Positions 8,647-17,789 of a stretch of DNA of 64,000 nucleotides are shown piece after piece (within the stretch, counting starts at the first letter, position 1; the number at the start of each line of letters is the position of its first letter). The DNA comes from Desulfosporosinus hippei DSM 8344. Lineage in GTDB: Bacteria > Bacillota > Desulfitobacteriia > Desulfitobacteriales > Desulfitobacteriaceae. The notes under the pieces were generated by a model. It saw nothing but the letters and a program-made list of their open reading frames with translations. It was not told the DNA's origin and did not search any database. The stretch lies in NCBI RefSeq assembly GCF_900100785.1, contig NZ_FNCP01000011.1, forward strand, positions 1 to 64,000, written 5' to 3'. The position numbers and the translations under genes are program-made.

Positions 8647-10899
8647 ATGGTTATTCGAAACCCTGAAATTTTCGACCTTGGGCAAGATCGGACAAAGTTT
8701 TGGGGCGACCAGGGAAACCGTTTGGACTGGTTTAAACCCTGGGATAAAGTTCTTGAATGGAATAATCCTTTTGCCAAGTGGTATGCAGGTGGGAAATTAA
8801 ATGCTGCTTATAATTGTTTAGACCGGCACCTTAACGGAGCACGTCGTAATAAAGCTGCACTAATTTTTGAAGGAGAGTTGGGAGACTACCGAGTTCTAAC
8901 ATATCAAGATCTCCACCGTGAGGTATCTCGCTTTGCGAATGTTCTTAAATCCTACGGAGTAGAAAAAGGGGATCGTGTGACAATATATATGCCTATGATC
9001 CCTGAGACTGTGATTGCGATGCTTGCATGTGCTAGGATTGGTGCCCCTCATATTGTTGTATTTGGTGGATTTAGTTACGAAGCATTAAAAGATCGGGTTT
9101 TGGATGCTCAGTCCAAGGTTATCGTCACATCAGATGGCAGTTATCGGCGAGGGAATATAATTCCTCTCAAAGAAAATGTAGATCAAGCGCTAAAAACCGT
9201 TACTTGTGTGGAAAAAGTAATTGTTGTTCAAAGAACCGGCCAGTCAGTTGCTATGCAAGAAGGCCGTGATATTTGGTATCATGAAGTTGTCAAGAATATA
9301 CCAATAGTTTGTCCGGCAGAGGAAATGGATGCAGACGATATGCTATTCATTCTTTACACCAGTGGAACAACGGGCAAACCTAAAGGTATTGTCCATAGTG
9401 TTGGGGGTTACATGGTCGGGGTCTCAACAACTCATGAATGGGTATTTGATCTCAAGGATGAAGATGTATATTGGTGCACAGCGGATGTTGGCTGGATAAC
9501 AGGACATAGTTATTTGGTATATGGCCCATTAGCCAATGGCGCAACTATTTTATTGTACGAAGGTGCGCCGGATTATCCTGATAAAGATCGGTATTGGGAG
9601 ATTGTTGAGAAATATAAGGTTACTATACTTTACACAGCGCCCACTGCGATTCGTACGTTTATGAAATGGGGAGAAAAATACCCAATGGGTCGGGATATTT
9701 CCAGTCTGCGACTTTTAGGCTCTGTGGGAGAACCCATTAATCCTGATGCTTGGATGTGGTATCACAAACATATCGGAAAAGAACGTTGTCCTATAGTGGA
9801 TACTTGGTGGCAAACTGAGACAGGGATGATTATGATTACCCCTATACCTGAGGTTACACCTCTAAAGGCGGGCTCCTGCGCTGTCCCTTTTCCTGGGGTC
9901 AAGATGGGAATTGTGGATCATCAAGGAAAACCCGTAGAAAAAGGTGATAGTGGATATTTAGTAGTTTGTGAGCCTTGGCCGGCAATGCTCAAAACTGTCT
10001 ATGGTGATGATAAACGTTACGAAGACACCTATTGGGGACAGTATGCTGGTATGTATTTCACCGGGGATGAAGCCAAATGGGATGAGGATGGGTATTTCTG
10101 GGTAATAGGACGTGTGGATGATGTTATTAATGTCTCGGGACATCGGATTGGAACGGCGGAAGTCGAAGGGGCGTTAGTTGATCATCCTGCGGTAGCAGAA
10201 GCCGCTTGTGTCGGTAGAACTCACGCCGTTAAAGGTCAAGCAGTTTTTGCTTTTGTAAGTCTCAAAGAAGGTATAGTAGTTCACGACAGTTTAATTGCTG
10301 AACTTAAGGCCCATGTAGTCTTGAAGATTGGTTCATTAGCACGGCCTGATGATGTTTTTTTAACAGATGAATTGCCGAAGACCCGAAGCGGAAAGATTAT
10401 GAGGAGATTGTTAAAGGATATCGCTGAAGGTAGGGCAATGGGGGATACCAGCACTTTAGCTGATGCTTCGATCATTGATTTGCTTAAGAAAAATGTTAAT
10501 CAAAAGACGGCTACAGTTCAAAAAACTGAAGTTGCTCATAATGTAGCTATAAAATTGGGTAGAAATAAAATTTCCATTCCTGACACGGCTGTATTTAATC
10601 GCTGCAAAGATGAGTCCTACGAAGGATATAGTTACACAGTATGGTTCTCTACTCCTGCAAAGGATGGATTGCGTCATCCAGTTACTCATTTTTATTGCTT
10701 TCAATGGATAGAAAGACTGAATTCTGTCTCTGAAATAATCTGTGCGGTTACGAACATAATGATAAACAATAAAGATACTTTCGAGGCAATTTTCGCAAAT
10801 GGGGCGCCGGATTTTAGCCATGCAGTAATTAATGAAGGAAATATTACAGATGATTTGGCAGAAGAAGTGCAAATTTGTTTTTGTGGTTCCGAAGGCTAA
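8647..10899 (+). CDS. acs: AMP-forming acetyl-CoA synthetase with C-terminal extension
   Basis: 750 residues. Residues 1 to about 625 follow the acetyl-CoA synthetase pattern: [11 protein letters not shown] near 237, WWQTETGM, the adenylation hinge [15 protein letters not shown], and the acetylatable-lysine motif [10 protein letters not shown] near 578-587. It would activate acetate (or propionate) with ATP to acetyl-CoA through acyl-AMP. The last 110-120 residues lie beyond the normal family end. They carry several Cys and aromatic residues (NRCKDE, HFYCFQW, CFCGSEG) and match nothing I recognise. The start is ATG with AGGAGG upstream. A terminator follows directly. Confidence 0.9.
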   Translation: MVIRNPEIFDLGQDRTKFWGDQGNRLDWFKPWDKVLEWNNPFAKWYAGGKLNAAYNCLDRHLNGARRNKAALIFEGELGDYRVLTYQDLHREVSRFANVLKSYGVEKGDRVTIYMPMIPETVIAMLACARIGAPHIVVFGGFSYEALKDRVLDAQSKVIVTSDGSYRRGNIIPLKENVDQALKTVTCVEKVIVVQRTGQSVAMQEGRDIWYHEVVKNIPIVCPAEEMDADDMLFILYTSGTTGKPKGIVHSVGGYMVGVSTTHEWVFDLKDEDVYWCTADVGWITGHSYLVYGPLANGATILLYEGAPDYPDKDRYWEIVEKYKVTILYTAPTAIRTFMKWGEKYPMGRDISSLRLLGSVGEPINPDAWMWYHKHIGKERCPIVDTWWQTETGMIMITPIPEVTPLKAGSCAVPFPGVKMGIVDHQGKPVEKGDSGYLVVCEPWPAMLKTVYGDDKRYEDTYWGQYAGMYFTGDEAKWDEDGYFWVIGRVDDVINVSGHRIGTAEVEGALVDHPAVAEAACVGRTHAVKGQAVFAFVSLKEGIVVHDSLIAELKAHVVLKIGSLARPDDVFLTDELPKTRSGKIMRRLLKDIAEGRAMGDTSTLADASIIDLLKKNVNQKTATVQKTEVAHNVAIKLGRNKISIPDTAVFNRCKDESYEGYSYTVWFSTPAKDGLRHPVTHFYCFQWIERLNSVSEIICAVTNIMINNKDTFEAIFANGAPDFSHAVINEGNITDDLAEEVQICFCGSEG

Positions 10900-10916
10900 A
10901 GGCATTGATAAACAAA

Positions 10917-10962
10917 AACCATCCTTAGAATCCATTAGGATTGCTCAAGGGTGGTTTTTTGT
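10917..10962 (+). terminator. Terminator after acs
   Basis: AACCATCCTT (10918-10927) pairs with AAGGGTGGTT (10947-10956) with one mismatch or wobble, followed by a T run. Confidence 0.8.
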
Positions 10963-11019
10963 GACTTAGATATCAGCACATAAACTCACTTGAAAAAATA
11001 TGAGTAGAGCACAAAAACC

Positions 11020-11028
11020 TGCTATAAT
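11020..11028 (+). promoter_or_regulatory. Extended -10 promoter for the membrane-anchored gene
   Basis: TGCTATAAT gives a perfect -10 box with the TGn extension. No good -35 is present at 17 bases, as is usual for extended -10 promoters. It lies 94 bases before the ATG at 11122. Confidence 0.55.
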
Positions 11029-11121
11029 GATTTTGAAACCAAAATAGTAATGGCCGTCGATATTAGAAGTAATGTGGCTCAGATAACTTTACTATGGTAA
11101 GCAATAGGAAAAGGAGATGTT

Positions 11122-11787
11122 ATGAGAAAGAAGATTATAATAATTATAAGTATAATGCTTTTACTACTCGCTGGGGTAGGTGTCTGGGGATATAATAATT
11201 TCTTTAAGTCTGACCCTGAAATTCAACAACAACTTAACAATCAATTTGGAGAAGACTTTTTTAAATCCTTCAATGATGAAATTACAGATGTAAATTCAAG
11301 TGCTTCAAATGAACAACAAACTAATGGTATGAATTTAGCGGGTGATGCTCCAAGTTCGGAACTTGCAACAGAGAAGGTGCAGCAAGGAAATGCAATAAGT
11401 GATACTGCAGCCGATGGTAACCAAGGGATCTTAGACAAAGAAATAACTAAAGAGCAAGTAATCAGTAAGTATCAACCCAAGTTTAACAATTTGCAAAATG
11501 TAGCCTTGGGTCGCTTAGATACCTTGTATACTGCTGCAGCTAAGGAATACGAACAACTCCGCAAGGCAGGTACTCTAAATCGGTCTGCATTGGCTCAAAA
11601 ATATATCCAGGCGGGGACTATGCTTGAGGCTAACGTGGACAACCAATTTTATAGTACTCTTAATGCGCTGCAGGCCGAATTAGAGGCAAATAATCTCCCT
11701 ACTGATGTAATAGCTTCCACTAAGGCAGCTTATGAACAGGCTAAGTCTAACAAAAGAGCCCAGCTTTTGTCTAAAGTTCGTAATTAG
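11122..11787 (+). CDS. Membrane-anchored extracytoplasmic protein of unknown function
   Basis: 221 residues. A basic N-terminus and one hydrophobic helix (about 5-25) form a signal anchor. A low-complexity Asn/Ser/Gln/Asp-rich linker follows (about 35-110), then an alpha-helical C-terminal domain (about 110-221) rich in Ala, Gln and Lys, with heptad-like spacing. No catalytic motif is seen. A good GGAGAT site precedes the ATG. The next gene starts 26 bases later without a terminator, so the two may be co-transcribed despite no obvious link in function. I do not recognise the family. Confidence 0.65.
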   Translation: MRKKIIIIISIMLLLLAGVGVWGYNNFFKSDPEIQQQLNNQFGEDFFKSFNDEITDVNSSASNEQQTNGMNLAGDAPSSELATEKVQQGNAISDTAADGNQGILDKEITKEQVISKYQPKFNNLQNVALGRLDTLYTAAAKEYEQLRKAGTLNRSALAQKYIQAGTMLEANVDNQFYSTLNALQAELEANNLPTDVIASTKAAYEQAKSNKRAQLLSKVRN

Positions 11788-11813
11788 TGTTAAAAACACA
11801 GTAGGAGGCAGGT

Positions 11814-12452
11814 ATGCAAGAAATAAAAAACATAATTTGTGTTGGTCGCAATTATATTGAACATGCTAAAGAACTTAACAATCCACTTCCTCAAGTTCCG
11901 CTATTGTTTACTAAGCCAACCCATTCTCTAGTTGAGGCTAATGGAAGTGAAATAATACTTCCTGGAGATAGGGGGGAACTTCAATATGAAGTTGAACTTG
12001 TATTCCATATTAACAGAAGGTATGAGCCGGGAATTAGACTTGAAGATCTAGTGGACAAAATAGCGGTGGGTATTGATTTTACATTGCGTGATGTACAGTC
12101 TGAGCTGAAAAAGAAAGGTTATCCCTGGGTCATTGCCAAAGGCTTTAGGAATTCCGCAGTACTTAGCTCTTGGCACCCTTTCCTAGGTCTGAAAGCGTTG
12201 ATGGAGGTTGACTTTTCTTTGGAAAGGAATGGAGAAGAAGTACAACGTGGAAATATTAAAAATATGATTTTTGACTTACAGACTGTTGTAGAGTATACGA
12301 CCCAAAATCTGGGACTTGACCAAGGGGATATTATTTTTACTGGCACACCGGCAGGAGTGGGGGCCGTTCTTGACCAGGATTTTTTCTCGTTAAAATTAGC
12401 TGATCATGAATTAGGAAGCTGTTTAATAAAACTCTTAAGGTTCAACTCTTAA
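11814..12452 (+). CDS. Fumarylacetoacetate hydrolase-family protein
   Basis: 212 residues with the FAH fold pattern: IICVGRNYIEHAKEL at the start, the metal-ligand pair in LQYEVELVF, GIDFTLRDVQSELKKKGYPW followed by AKGF, and FTGTPAGVG near the C-terminus. Members act on C-C bonds of 2-oxo or acyl-pyruvate compounds (acylpyruvase, oxaloacetate decarboxylase/tautomerase). Which reaction it catalyses cannot be read from the sequence. The length is typical of the short bacterial form. AGGAGG precedes the ATG. Confidence 0.85.
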   Translation: MQEIKNIICVGRNYIEHAKELNNPLPQVPLLFTKPTHSLVEANGSEIILPGDRGELQYEVELVFHINRRYEPGIRLEDLVDKIAVGIDFTLRDVQSELKKKGYPWVIAKGFRNSAVLSSWHPFLGLKALMEVDFSLERNGEEVQRGNIKNMIFDLQTVVEYTTQNLGLDQGDIIFTGTPAGVGAVLDQDFFSLKLADHELGSCLIKLLRFNS

Positions 12453-12464
12453 AAGATACTCAAA

Positions 12465-12497
12465 TAGCCCACGCCTCGAATATTAGGACGTGGGCTA
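12465..12497. terminator. Hairpin after the FAH-family gene
   Basis: A perfect 9-bp stem TAGCCCACG/CGTGGGCTA with a 15-base loop. No real T run follows, so terminator activity is uncertain. The remaining bases to 12777 are AT-rich, and I see nothing else in them. Confidence 0.45.
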
Positions 12498-12777
12498 AAT
12501 TGATATTGCCTTAATAGCATTGTAGTTACACCCTTTACTTTATTCTAAAATCTCAGGTCAAAATATTGTTTCAAGAAAATTATGAGTTACTTGTGCGTAA
12601 CTTTGTAATATTTGTCTTATGCATGCCAGTCGTTTTAATCACTAGTACTAATCAGTCTGAAAAAACGAAGTCTTTGCTTAAAGGATATTGGGGATTTATG
12701 ACGAAATACTATAGTGTTTAAGATAAATGTGTCGATTAACGATGAAATGGTGACTATAAGGAAGAGAGGAAGAGGAC

Positions 12778-13830
12778 TTGCGAGAAATCAGTGTTCAGCG
12801 CCTTAAAGAAGGAGATGTGCTAGCAAAAGAGATCTATTCCTCTAGTGGTAAGATACTTCTTGGCAAGGGCGTAGTATTAAAGCCTCAGTTTATTTATAGA
12901 TTAAAGCAAATGGAAATGTATAGTGTTTATATTGAGGACGATTTAACCAGTGATATCATTATTGAAGATGTTATATCGGATAAGCACCGCTTTGAGGCTA
13001 TGCGTGCCATTGAAAAATCATGCAAAACAATTCAAGATGATAAGAATAAAGAAATTAATATCAAAGAGGCAGTAAGTAACATTGTCCAAGACATTCTTTT
13101 TCAGAGAGAAATAATGATTAGCTTAATGGATATGCGAAACATGGATAATCAAGTTTACGCTCATTCTGTTAACGTCTGTGTATTATCATGTGTGTTGGGG
13201 AAAGGATTAGGTCTCCCAATCGAGAAACTTAATGAGCTTGCTCAAGGTGCCTTGCTCCATGATGTGGGAGTTGTTAATTTACCTGCTGAGATACTTAATA
13301 AAAGAAGTAAGCTAACTGATGAGGAAAGAGAATTATATAATAGTCATACCACTCAGGGCTATGAGCTGATTCGGAATAAAGCACAAACGAGTATCATCGT
13401 TGCTCATATGGCCTATCAACATCACGAATGGACAAATGGCAAAGGGTATCCTCGACAATTAAAAGGTAATGCTCTTCACCCCTTAGCAGAGATTGTTGCT
13501 ATAGCAGATTTCTATGATTGTCTGATCCATGGGTCTCCGGGAATTCCAAGAGTATTACCCCATGTTGCTTGCGAAATACTCATGGCAAACGCTGGAGTGC
13601 GTTTTCGCAAGGAATTAATCCATATCTTTCTACAATATATCGCTTCCTATCCTACAGGGTATACAGTTAAGCTTAATAATGGAGATACAGGAGTTATTGT
13701 CGGACAGAACAAAGGGTTACCTATGAGACCGATCGTGCGTGTTTTTGAAGGTAATCGTCCTCAAGTGCGGGTTACGGAGTATGATTTAGCAAAAGAATTA
13801 ACTTTATTTATTAACTACGTGATAGAATAA
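12778..13830 (+). CDS. HD-GYP domain protein with altered HDxGK motif
   Basis: 350 residues from TTG, with a purine-rich GGAAGAGAGGAAGAGG upstream. The N-terminal region (1 to about 90) resembles the segment that often precedes HD-GYP domains, and no membrane span is visible. The HD-GYP core shows HSVNVC, HDVGVVNLP near 160, and HHEWTNGKGYP near 220. The usual HDIGK lysine is replaced by Val, while the HHE...GYP signature is kept. The family hydrolyses c-di-GMP. The lost lysine could reduce or alter activity. The C-terminal 90 residues (YPTGYTVKLNNGDTGVI) form a small beta-domain common in this group. Confidence 0.85.
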   Translation: MREISVQRLKEGDVLAKEIYSSSGKILLGKGVVLKPQFIYRLKQMEMYSVYIEDDLTSDIIIEDVISDKHRFEAMRAIEKSCKTIQDDKNKEINIKEAVSNIVQDILFQREIMISLMDMRNMDNQVYAHSVNVCVLSCVLGKGLGLPIEKLNELAQGALLHDVGVVNLPAEILNKRSKLTDEERELYNSHTTQGYELIRNKAQTSIIVAHMAYQHHEWTNGKGYPRQLKGNALHPLAEIVAIADFYDCLIHGSPGIPRVLPHVACEILMANAGVRFRKELIHIFLQYIASYPTGYTVKLNNGDTGVIVGQNKGLPMRPIVRVFEGNRPQVRVTEYDLAKELTLFINYVIE

Positions 13831-13831
13831 T

Positions 13832-13894
13832 TGTTAATCCAACAAATACAGCAGGAGAGCTTATAGCTCTCCTGCTGTATTTGTTGGATTAACT
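13832..13894. terminator. 29-bp perfect inverted repeat between convergent genes
   Basis: Bases 13833-13861 are the exact reverse complement of 13865-13893, with a 3-base loop TAT. It lies between the plus-strand HD-GYP gene and the minus-strand ferredoxin gene, so it is probably a bidirectional terminator. No clear T run follows. The arms are far longer than a normal terminator needs. The rest of the gap to 14134 holds only short weak hairpins, for example GGGGAT...ATCCCC near 14060. Confidence 0.6.
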
Positions 13895-14134
13895 TGAATA
13901 AGTAACTCTTTAATCCCAAAGAGACATTTTGCCAATCTTTTTGACGCGTCCCAGGAAGAGGTTATAGGAATTTGGGAGTTCTTAAGGATGTTAAGGAGAT
14001 GTTAAACACACTTTTTCAACCCGATGGATTTAATATCGGGGTCAATGATGGTAAAGCTAGGGGATGTAGCCGATCCCCGTGGTGGTATTCCCAAGATTAA
14101 GAAGAGCTTAATACCCTATACTGGAGAAGGAGAA

Positions 14135-14320
14135 CTATTCTAAAATTATTGCAGCTACTGGGCAACTCTTAGCGGCTTCTTTAGTTGATTGTTCGGCCTC
14201 ATCGGGAACTGGATTCTTGTAGGCTTCAGCGATTTCATAGCCATTCATTCGGAAAACTTGAGGGCAAATTGCTTCACAAGCACCGCAGCCAATACAGTCA
14301 GAATTTACGGTAGCGTACAT
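14135..14320 (-). CDS. Single-cluster [4Fe-4S] ferredoxin
   Basis: 61 residues. CIGCGACEAICP (about 9-20) and a distal SCPVAAI cysteine near 51 give the four ligands of a monocluster clostridial-type ferredoxin. Acidic residues dominate the middle, as is usual for soluble low-potential electron carriers. It could exchange electrons with the Kor complex encoded in this window. The gene stands apart from the SGNH gene by about 60 bases. Confidence 0.9.
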   Translation of the reverse strand: MYATVNSDCIGCGACEAICPQVFRMNGYEIAEAYKNPVPDEAEQSTKEAAKSCPVAAIILE

Positions 14321-14382
14321 AAATTCACGATCCTTTCTCGTTTGGAATTAATTGGTTTTTGTTAAATGAACTGGAAATTTAA

Positions 14383-15192
14383 TTATAATCCGGCAATGAT
14401 CATTTCCAGAGATCTACTAATTCTATTAGATATAGCCTGATATCCAGCTGAATTCGGGTGTAGGCCATCTTGTGCTACAAATCTTTCGGTGTTGTACTTA
14501 AAAAGATCATAGGTCGGGATGAAAATTGCTTTACCATCTGTTTCTACTAGCTGTTGGGTATTGAAGTTCCAGCTGTTTAGTAGTTGAGAATCTACGAGAT
14601 TCGTTGCCTTTTCATAGGGGTTATACAATCCTAAGAAAATAATGATCGAATTGGGGTTAGTCCTTCGCAGTTCCTTGAAGGTTAACTTTAGGTTACTCAA
14701 GTATCTATCCAGCCTCACCTTGAATTCGTTTTCTTTATCAAAAGAATTCAGCGTGAGAATACTGCGGATATCATTACCTCCAATAGAAACTAAGATTATA
14801 TCTGTATGCGTAAGTTGTTCCTCAAGCCGATGGCTTTGGAGTTGTTCCAGTAATCCGGTGCTTTCCAGTCCATCAATTCCCGCATTATCAGCAATAATTT
14901 CTTTAGAGGTATTGTTTTTAAGATACTCCGATAAATAGCCTGAAAAACCTTTGCTCTTTTCGTCTCCTGTCCCTTTAGCGACAGAATCTCCTAGGATGAG
15001 CATTTGGATAGTGTTTGGATTCTTGGAGCTTGGGGTTAAATCTGCTGCCGATTCAAGGGGTGCTGATTCCGAAGTTGGTTGAGGATTAGCCTGTGTTGTG
15101 ACGAGGATAGCTTGGTAGAAACCGTTAGCTAGAATAACGAAGCCAACAAAGGCAATCACAAGAATTGAGTACCACATGCTTTTTTTAAACAT
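14383..15192 (-). CDS. SGNH/GDSL-family hydrolase, membrane-anchored or secreted
   Basis: 269 residues. An N-terminal hydrophobic helix (about 7-30) is followed by a Ser/Pro linker. The SGNH blocks are all present: block I LILGDSVAKGTG near 67, block III SIGGNDIR near 135, and block V DGLHPNSAGY near 245. The catalytic Ser, Gly, Asn and Asp/His are intact. It would cleave ester groups outside the membrane, for instance on lipids or cell-wall acyl groups. Substrate unknown. It lies 10 bases after the ABC permease gene and probably shares its transcript. Confidence 0.88.
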   Translation of the reverse strand: MFKKSMWYSILVIAFVGFVILANGFYQAILVTTQANPQPTSESAPLESAADLTPSSKNPNTIQMLILGDSVAKGTGDEKSKGFSGYLSEYLKNNTSKEIIADNAGIDGLESTGLLEQLQSHRLEEQLTHTDIILVSIGGNDIRSILTLNSFDKENEFKVRLDRYLSNLKLTFKELRRTNPNSIIIFLGLYNPYEKATNLVDSQLLNSWNFNTQQLVETDGKAIFIPTYDLFKYNTERFVAQDGLHPNSAGYQAISNRISRSLEMIIAGL

Positions 15193-15202
15193 TTTTTACT
15201 CC

Positions 15203-16216
15203 TTAGACTAAAATGTCTTTTTTGGTGAAGTAGACAAAACTTATTATAATTGAAGCAGAAGCCCACCCCAGCAGAACTAAAATTGAGAAAAGCAAAGTCA
15301 TACCTTCGATAGGCTGAAAGGATCCTGATAAATAATCTGTCAGTCGTAGATTGACCATGAACATGTAGCGTGTGATTTTCCAATCAGAGAGAAAGTAACT
15401 TATAAAGTTACCGGCTACAAGGGTTGACATAATAATCCCGATTGAAGCTGCTGTACTTCTCACTAAGACAGAAATCATAAATGAGATGCTCCCTACAACA
15501 AAGGAAACAAAAAAGGCTAAAGAATAAACCATGAGAGTGTAGCGCCACTGGGGAACATTTAGGACTGAGGAAGTGTCTAACTTTCCAGCGACTAGTTTGA
15601 AACCAGTCGCCACAGGAGCGTTCCATCCTCCGAAGCCAAAGAAAAGGCCTGAAATAATTTCGGATAACACAAAAGCAAAAAATAGCACAATAATCTCTAA
15701 CATAATTAAAGTCAAGAACTTACTGAGCAGAACCTTCCATCTTGGAACGTTCCTGACAAGAAGAAGTTTAATAGTTCCGCTAGAGGATTCTCCTGACACC
15801 ATATCTGAAGCTAACATAATGATAAGAAGAGGTAAGAATAAGAAAATCGATTGTTCCATAAATTTAGTGGTGAATTTTGCCGCGGACTGTTCCAATGGAT
15901 TAATATCGTTATCAAGATTATATTGCAGTTGTTCAATTCTTACCCTGAGTGCTGACTTATCTTTCTCATCTCTATAAGGACTATCTAACCTGTTTTTGAG
16001 CTCGATCAGCTGCTGGTCAGCCAGTTTGTGCCAGTCGGTAGTTGCACTAATCCCCATTCTTTGAGAGAGTTGAGTCTTTATTCTTTCAGAGCTATGGTGT
16101 TGACCATAAGCAAAAACCGAAATTAGTGCAACGAGTATCGCTATGACAAACAAGAGACGTTTCTTAGAAATCATTTTGATAACTTCATTTTCTATCAGAC
16201 TAAACAATTTCATCAC
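15203..16216 (-). CDS. ABC-2 type transporter permease
   Basis: 337 residues with about six hydrophobic segments: one at 20-37, then five between about 130 and 335. A large extracytoplasmic loop (about 38-125) separates the first two. This is the BcrB/YxlG-like ABC-2 permease layout. Its start overlaps the end of the ATPase gene by 17 bases, so the two are translationally coupled into one exporter. Antimicrobial-peptide or lipid export are the usual roles of this pair type. Confidence 0.85.
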   Translation of the reverse strand: MMKLFSLIENEVIKMISKKRLLFVIAILVALISVFAYGQHHSSERIKTQLSQRMGISATTDWHKLADQQLIELKNRLDSPYRDEKDKSALRVRIEQLQYNLDNDINPLEQSAAKFTTKFMEQSIFLFLPLLIIMLASDMVSGESSSGTIKLLLVRNVPRWKVLLSKFLTLIMLEIIVLFFAFVLSEIISGLFFGFGGWNAPVATGFKLVAGKLDTSSVLNVPQWRYTLMVYSLAFFVSFVVGSISFMISVLVRSTAASIGIIMSTLVAGNFISYFLSDWKITRYMFMVNLRLTDYLSGSFQPIEGMTLLFSILVLLGWASASIIISFVYFTKKDILV

Positions 16217-17120
16217 CTACCGTTAGGTCTAAAAATAGATCTTCTAAAGTATTACGCGTTGCAGAACAATAAGTAAGTGCCAAACCCTCTGAGATTAAAA
16301 ATTCATTGAGCTTATCAAGGGGATGTGGACCTATGTTAGCGCTGATAGTATTTTTCTTTAACTGACTAGCCTGGATATTCCAATGTTCTCTTAAAAGAGA
16401 GATTGCCGTCTCAGGATCACTTAATTGCCACTCAATCTTGTCATTGTCTTGGAGAAGATCTTGGATATTGGCTGTTTTGACGACACTTCCTTGTTTAATG
16501 ATCGAGACGATATCACACATTTGCTGTATTTCTAAAAGTATGTGGCTTGAAACAAAAACAGTCATCCCTTCATCATAGGCAAGTTTTCTGATTAGATTTC
16601 TAAACTCTGTGATTCCGGCAGGGTCAAGACCGTTAGTAGGTTCGTCCAGGATCAAGAGTTTTGGTTTTGAAATAATAGCTTGGGCAATACCCAGACGTTG
16701 GCGCATACCGAGAGAATAGGTACTAACTTTGTCATTGACTCGATGTTGAAGTCCAACCATTTCTATAACATCTTTAATACGCTGCTGACTTATAGCTTTA
16801 TTCATGGCAGCAAATTGAAGCAAGTTTTCCATGCCTGTTAAGTATTGGTACATGTCCGGGCTTTCTATGATGCAGCCGACATTGGATAAGGCTTTGACAA
16901 ATTCGCGAGCAACAGAGTAGCCGCAGATTTTGACAGATCCTTCAGTAGGCTTTATTAAGCCGACAATCATCCGGATTGTCGTCGTTTTCCCAGCACCATT
17001 AGGCCCAAGGAATCCAAAAATTTGGGAAGGATGGAGAGTGAGGTTTATCCCTTTAACGATGTCCTTTCCTTTAATTGTTTTTCTTAGATTGGTTAATTCC
17101 AATACAGGTGTTTGTGGCAT
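16200..17120 (-). CDS. ABC transporter ATP-binding protein (BcrA-like)
   Basis: About 306 residues. Walker A is GPNGAGKTT, the signature is YSLGMRQRLGIAQ, and Walker B is LLILDEPTNGLDP, followed by the His-loop SSHIL. The C-terminal 80 residues form the extra domain common in drug and bacitracin exporters. I prefer the ATG at 17118-17120, which has GAAGGAGAAATC directly upstream, over the ATG 21 bases earlier. The first gene of a three-gene minus-strand operon. Confidence 0.9.
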   Translation of the reverse strand: MPQTPVLELTNLRKTIKGKDIVKGINLTLHPSQIFGFLGPNGAGKTTTIRMIVGLIKPTEGSVKICGYSVAREFVKALSNVGCIIESPDMYQYLTGMENLLQFAAMNKAISQQRIKDVIEMVGLQHRVNDKVSTYSLGMRQRLGIAQAIISKPKLLILDEPTNGLDPAGITEFRNLIRKLAYDEGMTVFVSSHILLEIQQMCDIVSIIKQGSVVKTANIQDLLQDNDKIEWQLSDPETAISLLREHWNIQASQLKKNTISANIGPHPLDKLNEFLISEGLALTYCSATRNTLEDLFLDLTVGDEIV

Positions 17121-17406
17121 GATTTCTCCTTCATAAAACATCTAATTTACTTATTTAGAGAGGATTATTATTTCAGGGTTAATCTTCTTTTTTATTATAA
17201 TTAAAAACTATGATAATAGGAAGTTGGAGTACTCTTATTTCGAATTTTTTGATTGAGGATTGCTTTGTATTAAGACAAATAGTCTATGCAGATAATGGTG
17301 TTGATTTCAAAGAGATAACGTTATATTGTTAAAGTACGACTTCTTTGTGGCTCTTAGGCCTCTTTTTTAATATGGCGGCTATTCAAAGAGGAGGGAGGAT
17401 ATATTT

Positions 17407-17733
17407 ATGCTTCAGGCTGGTTTTCTATTTGTTCTTGCGGGTTTGGCTGAAATAGGCGGAGGCTATTTAGTATGGCTTTGGCTCAAAGAATCTCAGTCTG
17501 TTTGGTATGGGGTATTGGGCGGATGCATCCTAATCTTATATGGCATCATACCAACATTACAAAATTTCCCGAGCTTTGGGAGAGTGTATGCAGCTTATGG
17601 AGGGATATTTATTGTTCTTGCAGTTTTATGGGGATGGGCAGTTGATAAGAAAATTCCCGATACCTACGATTGGCTAGGTTCCGCCATATGTATTATAGGT
17701 GTTTCTGTAATGCTATGGGCTCCTCGTCATTAA
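17407..17733 (+). CDS. ynfA: YnfA/UPF0060 family small membrane protein
   Basis: 108 residues with four hydrophobic helices and the family-typical start [18 protein letters not shown], the middle [11 protein letters not shown]-like segment ([14 protein letters not shown]) and the C-terminal [11 protein letters not shown]. These are four-helix relatives of small multidrug resistance proteins. The transport function is not established. A strong GGAGGGAGG site precedes the ATG. No guanidine-riboswitch consensus was seen upstream. Confidence 0.9.
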   Translation: MLQAGFLFVLAGLAEIGGGYLVWLWLKESQSVWYGVLGGCILILYGIIPTLQNFPSFGRVYAAYGGIFIVLAVLWGWAVDKKIPDTYDWLGSAICIIGVSVMLWAPRH

Positions 17734-17789
17734 TACATAAATAAATGAAAGCTCTACCTCATTAAAATCAAAAGATCGGAGAAGATAGC

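Noticed and set aside
10456-10935. 159-codon minus-strand ORF opposite the Acs extension
   Set aside because: No ribosome binding site, and it is antisense to a continuous Acs frame. Considered because the extension is unusual, but codon pattern favours the plus strand.
17142-17406. Possible guanidine riboswitch before the YnfA gene
   Set aside because: No ACGR-loop hairpin pair or ykkC consensus found.
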